Positions 6,374 through 14,735 of a stretch of 64,000 bases of DNA are shown piece after piece. Source of the DNA: Thermodesulfobacteriota bacterium (lineage in GTDB: Bacteria > Desulfobacterota > Desulfobacteria > Desulfobacterales > Desulfosudaceae). Position 1 is the stretch's first letter; the number at the start of each line of letters is the position of its first letter. The stretch lies in the NCBI GenBank assembly GCA_040753795.1, contig JBFMDX010000003.1, forward strand, positions 282,458-346,457, read 5' to 3'. The translations under genes and the position numbers were made by a program. The notes beneath the pieces were generated by a model, which saw nothing but the letters and a program-made list of their open reading frames with translations, was not told the origin of the DNA and did not search any database.

Positions 6374-8842
6374 ATGACCGAGACGATCAAGACCAGCAAA
6401 TATAAATACCTGAACGATCCGCCGGTAGCGTCCAGCCCGTTCTCCATCACGGTTGACGAGGACAAATGTATCGGATGCGGGGTATGTGTCATGCAGTGCC
6501 CCTGCCAGACCATTCAAATGGTCAAGCGCCAGGCCCCCTCTGCCAGGCAGGAGCCGTCCTGCCAGTTCTCCTGTCCGGCCGGCATCGACATCCGTGCTTA
6601 CATTGACGTCCTCAACAACGGGGGGACGGTGGAAACAGCCTGGAGCAAGATCGTCGAACGCAACCCCTTTCCGGCGATCACGGGCAGGGTCTGCCCCCAC
6701 TTCTGCGAATCATCCTGCAACCGCAGCGGCCTGGACAGCGCCCTGAACATCAATTCCCTGGAACGCTACATCGGTGATTATGCCATTGAGAACAAGCTGT
6801 CCCTGCCGAAGCCCAAACAGAAAAAAAGCGAAAAGGTGGCGGTGGTCGGGGCCGGCCCGGCCGGCATGTCCTGCGCCGGCCACCTGGCCATGATGGGCTA
6901 CGAGGTGACCGTGTTTGAGGCCGCCGACGGCCCCGGCGGCATGCTTACCTATGCCATTCCCCTGTATCGGCTGCCCCAGAATATTATAGACGCCGAGATG
7001 AAGCGCGTACAGGACCTCGGCGTGGAAGTCAAATACGGAATCCGCATCGGCAAAGACATCACTCTGGACCAGCTGGCCAAAGATTTCAAGGCGGTCTTCC
7101 TGGCAGTGGGCGCCCAAAAGTCGCCGCGCCTGGGGATCGACGGAGAGCAGGCGGAAAACGTCCTGACCGGCCTGGCGTTCCTCAAAAACGTCATGGATAA
7201 GAAGAACGCCTCTTTGGGCAAAAAGGTCGTGGTGGTGGGCGGCGGAAACACGGCCGTGGACGCGGCCCGGGTGGCCCGACGGCTCGGGGCGGAAGTGACC
7301 ATCGTCTACCGGCGTTCGGCCGGAGAGATGCCCGCCTATCCGGACGAAGTCGCCGAAGCCAGAGAGGAAGGCGTGAAGATTGAATTCCTCTGCGCGCCCG
7401 CCAAAATCAGTCTGGATGGATCCGGCAAGGCCTCGGCCCTCACCTGTGTCAGAATGAAGCTGGGGGAGCCGGACGCCTCGGGCCGGCCCAGACCGGTGCC
7501 GGTCAGCGGCAGTGAATTTTCACTGAACGTGGACACCCTGATCGTGGCCATCGGTCAGGAAATCGACGATGAAGGCATGAAAGATTTGAGGGGACAGAAG
7601 GGATGGCTGAATGCCGATGCCGGTGGCGCCACTTCCCGGGCAGGGATCTTTGCCGGTGGTGACGCCGTCTCAGGGCCGGCCACGGTGACTCAGGCCATCG
7701 GCGCCGGACGGCGGGGAGCGCTGGCCATTGACGCCTTTCTGACGGGCAAAACCCTGCCGGTCAGCGAAAAAACAGCCGTGGCTTTCAAGGACGTGCCCCT
7801 GCGCAGCAAACCCGCGGCTCCCAGAAACAACGCGGCCGTCATCGATATCAAAACCCGCCTGGCCGACCCACTCGCGGAAGTGCGAAAAGGGCTGACGCCC
7901 GAGGCGGTCAAAGCCGAACTCAACCGCTGCCTGGGCTGCGGCACGGAAAAACCCGAATTCGTCGGGATCCAGTACTTCGGAAAAATATGCATCGCCTGTC
8001 ACAACTGCGAGGCCATCTGCCCCCAAGGCGCCCTCTCATTCCCCTCCTTTTACAAGGTCGTGGAAGGCCGCTGGGCATACAGCTTCGACTATCCTCCGGC
8101 ACAGGGTATGGGGATGCCCAACCCGCTTCAACTGGACAAGCCGGCGCCTCTGGAGGAGATAGAAGCGGAACTCACCGGCGTCGAGAAGACGATCTATACC
8201 CGCCGTTCGGTCCGCGTTTATAAGCCGGACCCGGTGCCAAAGGAAGTCATTATGCGGGTACTTGAAGCCGGGCGATTCGCACCGTCGGCGGGAAACTGCC
8301 AGGGCTGGAAATTCCTGGTGGTCACCAACCGACAGCTGATGGACGAACTGTCCGCATCCACCATCAAATTTCTGGGGGTGTTCACCAAACTTTATCAAGG
8401 CAAGGATCCTTTACGCACCATCGCCAAGAAAGCCCTGGCCTTCATCAAACCCAATTCCATTGATCAACGTCCCATGGTGGCCATCCAGGCCCTCATGACA
8501 CCCAGGTTCGGCGAAGGCCAGCTCGACGTTTTCTTCAACGCGCCCGTGGCCATAGTCTTCCTGACCCATCATCTGCACATATCGGAACCGGAACTGGGCA
8601 TGGGCATCTGCGCCCAGAACATGGTGCTGGCGGCCCATTCTCTGGGCCTGGGCACCTGTTACGTGGGATTTGTTTCCAACGCCCTCAACCTGGACCCGAT
8701 CACCAAAATGAAGTTCAGAAAAAGGATGGGGATCGAGTGGCCCTATGACAACGTGGCCACCGTCCTGACCATGGGCTACCCGGCCGTCAAAACGGACAAG
8801 CCCGTGGACAGGGAGTTTCCCAAGGTCGACTGGATAGAATAA
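6374..8842 (+). CDS. ferredoxin / GltD-like flavoprotein / nitroreductase fusion
   Basis: The 822-residue protein strings together (i) a [4Fe-4S] motif at Cys32, 35, 38 and 42; (ii) a GltD-type N-terminal cluster region (Cys63, 67, 107, 111, 115) and an FAD/NAD(P)H oxidoreductase with GAGPAG near 159 and GGGNTAVDAAR near 289; (iii) a second ferredoxin-like region with Cys519, 522, 539, 542, 545 and 549; and (iv) a flavin nitroreductase domain (about 607-822, starting IYTRRSVRVYKPDPVP). Electrons could pass from NAD(P)H through FAD and Fe-S centres to FMN, or the reverse, inside one cytoplasmic polypeptide. The reduced substrate is unknown. It appears monocistronic; the next gene is 42 bases away. 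Confidence 0.88.
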   Translation: MTETIKTSKYKYLNDPPVASSPFSITVDEDKCIGCGVCVMQCPCQTIQMVKRQAPSARQEPSCQFSCPAGIDIRAYIDVLNNGGTVETAWSKIVERNPFPAITGRVCPHFCESSCNRSGLDSALNINSLERYIGDYAIENKLSLPKPKQKKSEKVAVVGAGPAGMSCAGHLAMMGYEVTVFEAADGPGGMLTYAIPLYRLPQNIIDAEMKRVQDLGVEVKYGIRIGKDITLDQLAKDFKAVFLAVGAQKSPRLGIDGEQAENVLTGLAFLKNVMDKKNASLGKKVVVVGGGNTAVDAARVARRLGAEVTIVYRRSAGEMPAYPDEVAEAREEGVKIEFLCAPAKISLDGSGKASALTCVRMKLGEPDASGRPRPVPVSGSEFSLNVDTLIVAIGQEIDDEGMKDLRGQKGWLNADAGGATSRAGIFAGGDAVSGPATVTQAIGAGRRGALAIDAFLTGKTLPVSEKTAVAFKDVPLRSKPAAPRNNAAVIDIKTRLADPLAEVRKGLTPEAVKAELNRCLGCGTEKPEFVGIQYFGKICIACHNCEAICPQGALSFPSFYKVVEGRWAYSFDYPPAQGMGMPNPLQLDKPAPLEEIEAELTGVEKTIYTRRSVRVYKPDPVPKEVIMRVLEAGRFAPSAGNCQGWKFLVVTNRQLMDELSASTIKFLGVFTKLYQGKDPLRTIAKKALAFIKPNSIDQRPMVAIQALMTPRFGEGQLDVFFNAPVAIVFLTHHLHISEPELGMGICAQNMVLAAHSLGLGTCYVGFVSNALNLDPITKMKFRKRMGIEWPYDNVATVLTMGYPAVKTDKPVDREFPKVDWIE

Positions 8843-8884
8843 ACAAGGGTTGACAAGACCAGGCCGGACCGTTATTGCTCTGCC

Positions 8885-9679
8885 ATGACTTCTGCCGCGA
8901 AAAAAACCGGACTCCGCTTCTCTTTAATGACGGTCAATGTGCGTTTCGGCCTGGCGGATATCGGCGGCCCCCACGACTGGGATGCCCGGAAACAGGCCTT
9001 TATTCCGCTGCTGACTGCCCGGCGGCCTGATTTTATCGCCATGCAGGAAGTCAATCCTTTTCAGGCGGCCTATTTCCAATCCCTGCTCCCGGATTACGGG
9101 GTGATCGGCGAAAGATCGCCGGCCCCGGCGTTCTGGCAGGATGTGCTGATTTTTTACCACCGCCAATGGCGGTGCGTAAAACAGGACCGCTTTTTTCTCA
9201 GCCAGACGCCGGACGTTCCCAGCCGGATGGCGGACAGCCGCTGGCCCCGGCAATGCGTCATGGGCAGATTCAGGCGTGAGGGGCATGACATCACCTGCGC
9301 CAACACCCATTTCGACTTTGCCGATCATGTCCAGCGGGAAAGCGCCCGCATTATCTTAAACCGCCTTTCGAATTTTTCTCCTGATCCGACACCCCAGTTG
9401 CTGGCCGGTGACTTCAACGCCTCTCCGGGCGCCGGTTGTCACCGGCTGTTAACCGAACCGGGCGACCTGACAACGGATCCGTTTGATGATGTTTTTGCCG
9501 ATGCTCACGCCGGTACGGTTCACAAGTTCACCGGCCGGCCGGTGGGCGATCAGGTGGACTGGATCCTCTGGCGGCATCATCTTGAGGTGACGGGAAAAGC
9601 GGTCATCACCGACAATGTCGACGGTATTTACCCTTCCGACCATTTTCCTGTTTACGCGGCCTTTGCCTGTCATTTATGA
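8885..9679 (+). CDS. endonuclease/exonuclease/phosphatase-family hydrolase
   Basis: The 264-residue protein has the EEP-fold motifs in order: TVNVRFG, the Mg-binding Glu in MQEVNPF, NTHFDFAD, LAGDFNASPG and the C-terminal SDHFPVYA. No signal peptide is evident. Members cleave phosphodiesters in nucleic acids or phospholipids. The unknown gene and the glycerophosphodiesterase that follow favour phospholipid-type phosphodiesters, as inference. GTT/TTG alternatives are poor; ATG 8885 is the likely start. Confidence 0.8.
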   Translation: MTSAAKKTGLRFSLMTVNVRFGLADIGGPHDWDARKQAFIPLLTARRPDFIAMQEVNPFQAAYFQSLLPDYGVIGERSPAPAFWQDVLIFYHRQWRCVKQDRFFLSQTPDVPSRMADSRWPRQCVMGRFRREGHDITCANTHFDFADHVQRESARIILNRLSNFSPDPTPQLLAGDFNASPGAGCHRLLTEPGDLTTDPFDDVFADAHAGTVHKFTGRPVGDQVDWILWRHHLEVTGKAVITDNVDGIYPSDHFPVYAAFACHL

Positions 9680-9709
9680 TAGGCGGCAACGAAACAAGGA
9701 AATGAAAGC

Positions 9710-10348
9710 ATGTTCCTGCTCGGCGTCAAGGTGGATCACGATTCGGCCGCTGCGTTTCTCGTGATTCTGGAAAAGCAGTTAAAAAACGTCCGGAATTTCT
9801 TCGTCCTCCGGGACGCGCGGCATTTGCCCGCGGCCGCATGCCAGGAGGAGATGGCGGCGTTTTACCATGACGACATCTATACCATTCGCAAGCGGGTATT
9901 CAGCCAGGACCGCCGCCCGAAAAAAGATGTCAGCGCCCGGCCGGCCTTGGTTATGGCCGCCGGAGAAAAAGACCTGCCCGTGATCAACACCTTGAGAGAC
10001 AAGGGCATCCCCGTGGAGGCAATTTTTACAGAAGAATGCTGCCCCGGCCCTCCCCCGGAAAGGGCCGGTATCGGGAAAAACCATGCGGTGTCGGAACAGG
10101 CGATGGTCGAGTCATTGAATCAGGTTCTGGCGCAGAAACGACTGGATGTGAAGCTGGAGACGCCGTCCCCGTTCACTCCGCAACTATCGGAACTGGACCG
10201 GTTGTTGAATGCGTCACCACAGGATCGGTCCGGCATAACGGCTCCCCCTTTGCTGATGGCCGCGGCCGCGCCGATCTGGTTCAAGGAAAATGTCCGTTAT
10301 GCCGCGGTTTATCGGACCAGTGCCACCAGCGTCAGAAAGTACAAGTGA
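9710..10348 (+). CDS. hypothetical protein in phosphodiesterase operon
   Basis: I do not recognise this 212-residue family. It lacks a signal peptide and membrane segments, has an acidic/basic N-terminal half, and a Cys pair (EECCPGPPP) near residue 109. The GAAATGAAAGC before ATG 9710 gives a weak ribosome-binding site. The stop overlaps the start of the glycerophosphodiesterase (TGATG), so translation is coupled and the product probably works with it. Confidence 0.65.
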   Translation: MFLLGVKVDHDSAAAFLVILEKQLKNVRNFFVLRDARHLPAAACQEEMAAFYHDDIYTIRKRVFSQDRRPKKDVSARPALVMAAGEKDLPVINTLRDKGIPVEAIFTEECCPGPPPERAGIGKNHAVSEQAMVESLNQVLAQKRLDVKLETPSPFTPQLSELDRLLNASPQDRSGITAPPLLMAAAAPIWFKENVRYAAVYRTSATSVRKYK

Positions 10349-11040
10349 TGAAAAAACGACTGATATGCTTTGCCCATCGGGGGGCCAGCGGCCATGCGCC
10401 GGAAAACACCCTGGCCGCCTTCAGAAAAGCGGTGGAACTCGGAGCGGAATGGATTGAACTGGATGTGTATGCCGTGCGGGGGGAGTTGCTGGTTATTCAC
10501 GACCATCGCCTGGAACGCACCACCAGTGGACGGGGTTACGTGACCCGGCGCGGCCTGGACTACTTGAGAAGTCTGGACGCCGGAAACGGAGAAAAAATTC
10601 CATTCCTGTCCGAAGTGCTGGAAGCCGCCGCGAGGAAGGTGAAGATCAATATTGAACTTAAGGGGCCGAAAACCGCGGCGCCGGTCTGCGAACTGCTGAC
10701 GCATTACGTCCGGAGGCGGGGATGGCGGTACGACGATTTTCTGCTGTCGTCCTTCGAGCACCGGCAACTCCGACAGGCCGCCAGGCTCTGCCCTGAAATC
10801 CGCGTCTCGCCCAACCTGAAGGGCGGACGAATTCGCTATGACCTGGGAGACGTCCGGCCATACTCAATCCATTTTGACATCTCATACGCAACCCCGGAAA
10901 TGATTGAGAAAATACACCAGAGGGGTTGCCCGGCCTTTGTGTTTACCGCCAACACGCTGGAGGACATCCGCCGGTTGGAAGCATTCGGTGCCGATGGCGT
11001 TTTCACCAACTACCCGGAGTTGATTACCCGGATGCCGTAA
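10348..11040 (+). CDS. glycerophosphodiester phosphodiesterase (GDPD)
   Basis: The 230-residue TIM-barrel enzyme starts MKKRLICFAHRGASGHAPENT and contains the metal and catalytic residues of the family: HRG, ENT, ELDVY and HDHRLERTTSGRG. It would hydrolyse glycerophosphodiesters to glycerol-3-phosphate and an alcohol in the cytoplasm, as UgpQ does. A longer frame from 10036 exists, but the family start and the overlapping stop of the upstream gene fix ATG 10348. The length matches the bacterial cytosolic form. Confidence 0.92.
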   Translation: MKKRLICFAHRGASGHAPENTLAAFRKAVELGAEWIELDVYAVRGELLVIHDHRLERTTSGRGYVTRRGLDYLRSLDAGNGEKIPFLSEVLEAAARKVKINIELKGPKTAAPVCELLTHYVRRRGWRYDDFLLSSFEHRQLRQAARLCPEIRVSPNLKGGRIRYDLGDVRPYSIHFDISYATPEMIEKIHQRGCPAFVFTANTLEDIRRLEAFGADGVFTNYPELITRMP

Positions 11041-11058
11041 TTGAAAAGGGAGGGGCTA

Positions 11059-11607
11059 ATGCGAGCAACCATCAGCAGGCTGATCTGGCTTCTTATCGGA
11101 ATCACCGGCGCTCATGCCGGGCATTACCTGTATCAGAGATACGCGACCGGAAACGCCGCCGTCGGCCAGGTATCCGGGAGCATTGCCGTTGCCTGGGGCG
11201 AAGTGATGAAGCTGCTGCCCCAACTTATGGCCAGCGTTGCCGCGCTGCTGGTTTCATCCGGTTTCCTGCTCCTGCTGATCATCACGCTCCTGATAGTGAC
11301 GGCGGCGGCTTTTATCTGGTTCAGGAAATACACAAAAATAAAAAACGATCAGCAATACACTGCAAAAATCAAGGAGGCCGAAGCGGTTCTGGCGGTCGCC
11401 CGGACGAAAGCGGCGGAGGAGTTACAGAGGATAAAGGCGGCGGAGGAAAAGCTGAAAGCCTCATTTGAAAAAAAAGAGAGTGTCCTGCAACAGGAGGCAG
11501 CCGAAAAGATGGAAGAATATGTCGCCCGGATAAAAAAACTGGAGCAGGAAAGGCTGGAGCTCAGGGAGTTAAACGGGAGCCTGATGAGCCGGCTCAAAAA
11601 CCAATAA
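11059..11607 (+). CDS. membrane protein with C-terminal coiled coil
   Basis: The 182-residue protein has a hydrophobic N-terminal segment (about 6-18), a long membrane helix (about 57-88) and then a highly charged A/K/E-rich helix of about 90 residues likely to form a coiled coil. AGGGAGGGG five bases before ATG 11059 decides the start over the TTG at 11041. Family unknown. The tail resembles stator b-subunit or HflK-like stalks only in composition, so no function is assigned. Confidence 0.65.
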   Translation: MRATISRLIWLLIGITGAHAGHYLYQRYATGNAAVGQVSGSIAVAWGEVMKLLPQLMASVAALLVSSGFLLLLIITLLIVTAAAFIWFRKYTKIKNDQQYTAKIKEAEAVLAVARTKAAEELQRIKAAEEKLKASFEKKESVLQQEAAEKMEEYVARIKKLEQERLELRELNGSLMSRLKNQ

Positions 11608-11713
11608 GTCAATTCATGGCAGGCAAACGCGCCGGATGACCGGGGCATTGCCCGCTCTCACCCGGCGGATAAAGACGGGAAGGCGTTTTCCCGCGGGAAA
11701 GCGGGCCGGATCA

Positions 11714-12037
11714 CTACTTTTTCTTGTCGGCTTTGGCTGGGGCGCTCTTCTTATCGGTAAAAACGAGGGTATGCATCCCGATCTGAATGAGGTCTCCGTT
11801 TTTCAGCAGACAGGTGGTGACCGGCTTTTTGTTGACGTAGGTGCCGTTTTTGCTCTGAAGATCAGATAATACGTAACCGTTCTCCAGCCGTTCGATTCTG
11901 GCATGGGTGCCGGAGACAGCCAGATTTTCGATTACCAGATCGTTTGATTTCCGGCGGCCGATAAGAAACGATTTTTTATCTTTCAGCGAAATCTGACTGA
12001 TAATATTATCTTTGAACTTCAGTGTCAGTTCTGACAT
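11714..12037 (-). CDS. FHA-domain protein
   Basis: The 107-residue protein is a lone forkhead-associated domain with the conserved phosphopeptide-binding residues: GR (27-28), the SGTHA segment (Ser42, His45) and KNGTYV (Asn64). The tail is lysine-rich. FHA domains bind phosphothreonine peptides made by Ser/Thr kinases; no kinase is seen in the window. A GGTGAGGGAT ribosome-binding site precedes the ATG. It may be transcribed alone, 153 bases after the ACT gene. Confidence 0.9.
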   Translation of the reverse strand: MSELTLKFKDNIISQISLKDKKSFLIGRRKSNDLVIENLAVSGTHARIERLENGYVLSDLQSKNGTYVNKKPVTTCLLKNGDLIQIGMHTLVFTDKKSAPAKADKKK

Positions 12038-12190
12038 GGTTATCCCTCACCCTTTTATTTTTTATAATTATGCCTTAAATTTTTTTTTTCGTCAAGTGCC
12101 TAAACTTATCCGGTAAAACAGAACACGCGCCCGCCCGGGAACAAGACGGCTGACAGCGATTGACGGCGGAAGAGGACCGGCAGCACCGGC

Positions 12191-12622
12191 TTAAAGCGAG
12201 TGGACCTTCTTCCCGTCTATTATCGGGATCTGATTGTCTTTCAGGGCCTGAATCGCCTTTTCGGTATTGTCGAACCGGAAAATCATGACGGCGTTTTCCC
12301 CGCTGTTGCGGACAAAAGCGTACATGTATTCCACATTGACCCCGGAACGGCTCAACAGATCCAGGATCCGGTGAAGTCCGCCGGGCTGGTCCACCACCTC
12401 CACCGCGATGACGTCATGCTTGCCGATGGCAAACCCGTTCTCCTTGAGTACGGCCAGGGCCTTTTCCGTGTCATTGACGATCATGCGCAAAACCCCGAAA
12501 TCGGAGGTATCGGCCAGCGCCAGGGCCCGGATGTTGATACCCGCCTGGCTCAAAATGAAGGCCACTTCCGCCAGGCGCCCGGTCCTGTTTTCCAGAAAAA
12601 CGGATATCTGCTCAACACGCAT
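12191..12622 (-). CDS. tandem ACT-domain protein
   Basis: The 143-residue protein has two ACT repeats ([20 protein letters not shown] and the second from about residue 70, [17 protein letters not shown]). ACT domains bind amino acids or related small molecules and regulate partner enzymes. It sits 13 bases after a PaaK-like CoA ligase, a pairing common in anaerobic aryl-acid and indolepyruvate metabolism (family knowledge), so it probably senses an aromatic amino acid or acid. Confidence 0.88.
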   Translation of the reverse strand: MRVEQISVFLENRTGRLAEVAFILSQAGINIRALALADTSDFGVLRMIVNDTEKALAVLKENGFAIGKHDVIAVEVVDQPGGLHRILDLLSRSGVNVEYMYAFVRNSGENAVMIFRFDNTEKAIQALKDNQIPIIDGKKVHSL

Positions 12623-12635
12623 ATTTCCCCCTCGG

Positions 12636-13937
12636 TTATATCTTACGTTTATCGATAACCCTTACCGCTTTGCCTTCACTGCGGGCAATGGTTTTCGGCT
12701 CCACCAGCCTGACGGCGGCGGAAACGCCCAGATACTCCTTGATGTTTTTGGCGATTTTGTTCTCCATTTCCTGAAGCACCCGTACCTCGTCCGAGAAGAT
12801 CTTCTCGCCCACTTCGATGTTGACGGTGAGTACATCCAGGTTGTCCTTCCGGTCGACCACCAGCTGGTAATGGGGTTCGACTCCCTTCATTTCCATCAGC
12901 ACGCTTTCAATCTGCGACGGGAACACATTGACGCCGCGGATGATCAGCATGTCATCGGTCCGGCCGCTGACGCGATCCATGCGGGCATGGGTCCGGCCGC
13001 AGACGCAGGGTTCATAGTGAAGCGCGGTGATATCCCGGGTACGGTAACGAATCACCGGGAAAGCCTCCTTGGTCAGGGAAGTAAACACCAGCTCGCCTTT
13101 TTCGCCTTCCGGCAGCCGCCGGCCGGTTTTCGGATCAATCACCTCGGCGATAAAATGATCCTCAAAAATATGCAGCCCTTTTTTGGCTTCCAGGCACTCA
13201 ATGGCCACCCCCGGCCCCATGACTTCGCTCAGCCCGTAAATATCGATGGCGTTCAAATGGAGTTTGGCTTCCAGTTCCTGGCGCATGTTTTCCGACCAGG
13301 GCTCGGCGCCGAACACGCCGGATTTGAATTTCAGGTCATGGAATGAAATCCCCATTTCCTGGGCCACCTCCGCCAGATGGAGCGTGTAGGACGGGGTCGC
13401 GGTCAGAATGGTCGGGCCGAAATCCTTCATGATCATGATCTGACGGTTGGTGTTTCCGCCCGAGACGGGGATGACGGACGCGCCCAGTTTCTCGGCGCCG
13501 TAATGCACTCCCAGCCCGCCGGTAAACAGTCCGTAACCGTAAGCGTTATGAACGATGTCCCCGCGCCAGGCGCCGGCCGCGGCCAGAGCCCGCGCCATCA
13601 GTTCAGCCCAGGTATTAATATCCCGGGCGGTGTAACCCACCACCGTCGGTTTGCCGGTGGTTCCGGAAGAGGCGTGGATGCGCACCACGTTATCCATGGG
13701 CACGGTGAACAGGCCGAAGGGGTAGTTGTCGCGCAAATCCTGTTTGGTGGTGAAGGGAATCCGCTGAAGATCATCCAGCGATTTGATATCCCCGGGCTTG
13801 ACCCCGGCCTGATCAAAACTTTTCTTATAAAAGGGAACCGTGGCGTAAACCCGCTCCAGCGTCGTCCGCAGGCGCAGGAGCTGGATGGACGCCAGGGCTT
13901 CCCTGGGCATGGTTTCATATTCAATATTGTAAATCAT
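12636..13937 (-). CDS. paaK: phenylacetate-CoA ligase-type adenylate-forming enzyme
   Basis: The 433-residue enzyme carries the P-loop SSGTTGKPT (90-98), the A5-type motif [15 protein letters not shown] and the C-terminal RSEGKAVRV. Length and motifs match PaaK rather than longer acyl-CoA ligases. It would form aryl-CoA from an aryl acid, ATP and CoA in the cytoplasm; phenylacetate, indoleacetate and hydroxyphenylacetate are all possible. A GGAGG lies upstream of ATG 13937. It is followed by an ACT regulator and preceded by parA, probably one transcript. Confidence 0.9.
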   Translation of the reverse strand: MIYNIEYETMPREALASIQLLRLRTTLERVYATVPFYKKSFDQAGVKPGDIKSLDDLQRIPFTTKQDLRDNYPFGLFTVPMDNVVRIHASSGTTGKPTVVGYTARDINTWAELMARALAAAGAWRGDIVHNAYGYGLFTGGLGVHYGAEKLGASVIPVSGGNTNRQIMIMKDFGPTILTATPSYTLHLAEVAQEMGISFHDLKFKSGVFGAEPWSENMRQELEAKLHLNAIDIYGLSEVMGPGVAIECLEAKKGLHIFEDHFIAEVIDPKTGRRLPEGEKGELVFTSLTKEAFPVIRYRTRDITALHYEPCVCGRTHARMDRVSGRTDDMLIIRGVNVFPSQIESVLMEMKGVEPHYQLVVDRKDNLDVLTVNIEVGEKIFSDEVRVLQEMENKIAKNIKEYLGVSAAVRLVEPKTIARSEGKAVRVIDKRKI

Positions 13938-13948
13938 CAGTGCCTCCT

Positions 13949-14734
13949 CTACCCTTTTGCCAGCAGCTCTTCTGCCAGGCGCTTGTAATCCCAGGCCCCG
14001 TAACTGTTTTTTCTGAAGAACACAACCGGTTCGCCGACGTCGGAGCTTAACGCCACGGCCGTGTTGTTGCGAATAATCGAGTCGAAAAGATAGCCGGCGT
14101 ACCGTTCGTCGTTCTGCAGCCGTTCCGTCATGGTCCGGCTTAAACGGGTACGCTGATCGTAAAAAGTGGGAACAATCCCGGTAATATGGATATCCGCGTT
14201 AATCCCCTCCCTGATACTGTCGATGGTGTCAAACAGGTCCTCCAGAGCGGCCAGGGCATAGGGATGAGTCAGGCAGGGGACCAGCACCTCGCCGGCGAAG
14301 GCGAACACATTGATCGTCAGGAGGGAAAGGGTGGGAGGGGTATCCACCAGAATAAAATCATAGTCGCCGGCCACATCGGACATGGCCGCCGCCAGCTTCT
14401 GTTCCCGGCCGGGGACATCGGCCAGTTCGATTTCAGCGCCGGACAGATCCACATGACCGGGAATCAATTCCAGATTCTCCCACCGGGTCGGACGGATCAC
14501 CTGGCGCGCGTCCGGAGGGTCGTCTCCGGCAATGAGGTCGTAAACCGTCGGCACCCCCTCATCAACCTTAATGCCGAGACCGATGGTGGCATTGTGCTGG
14601 GGATCCATATCGATGACCAGGACCCGCTTATCCTCCAGAGACAAGGCCGCGGCCAGATTAACCACCATGGCGGTTTTCCCCACCCCGCCCTTTTCATTGG
14701 CCACGGCAATTATCCTGGTTCCTCCGTCCGCCAT
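13949..14734 (-). CDS. ParA/Soj-family ATPase
   Basis: The product (261 residues from [21 protein letters not shown]) has the deviant Walker [19 protein letters not shown] and DTPPTLS. Such ATPases position chromosomes, plasmids or protein complexes on the nucleoid or membrane. GGAGGGG before ATG 14734 decides the start; a longer frame to 14788 would overlap the upstream gene. No ParB partner is adjacent. The upstream neighbour is a dynamin-like GTPase one base away, so joint work on a membrane or positioning task is inferred. Confidence 0.9.
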   Translation of the reverse strand: MADGGTRIIAVANEKGGVGKTAMVVNLAAALSLEDKRVLVIDMDPQHNATIGLGIKVDEGVPTVYDLIAGDDPPDARQVIRPTRWENLELIPGHVDLSGAEIELADVPGREQKLAAAMSDVAGDYDFILVDTPPTLSLLTINVFAFAGEVLVPCLTHPYALAALEDLFDTIDSIREGINADIHITGIVPTFYDQRTRLSRTMTERLQNDERYAGYLFDSIIRNNTAVALSSDVGEPVVFFRKNSYGAWDYKRLAEELLAKG

Positions 14735-14735
14735 A

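Noticed and set aside
10036..10347. N-terminal extension of the glycerophosphodiesterase to 10036
   Set aside because: The extra region overlaps the upstream gene in another frame and the family start HRGASG follows ATG 10348 at the normal distance.
12408..13346. Long plus-strand open frames opposite the PaaK and ParA genes
   Set aside because: They are antisense to well-recognised genes, lack family motifs and arise from high-GC codon bias.
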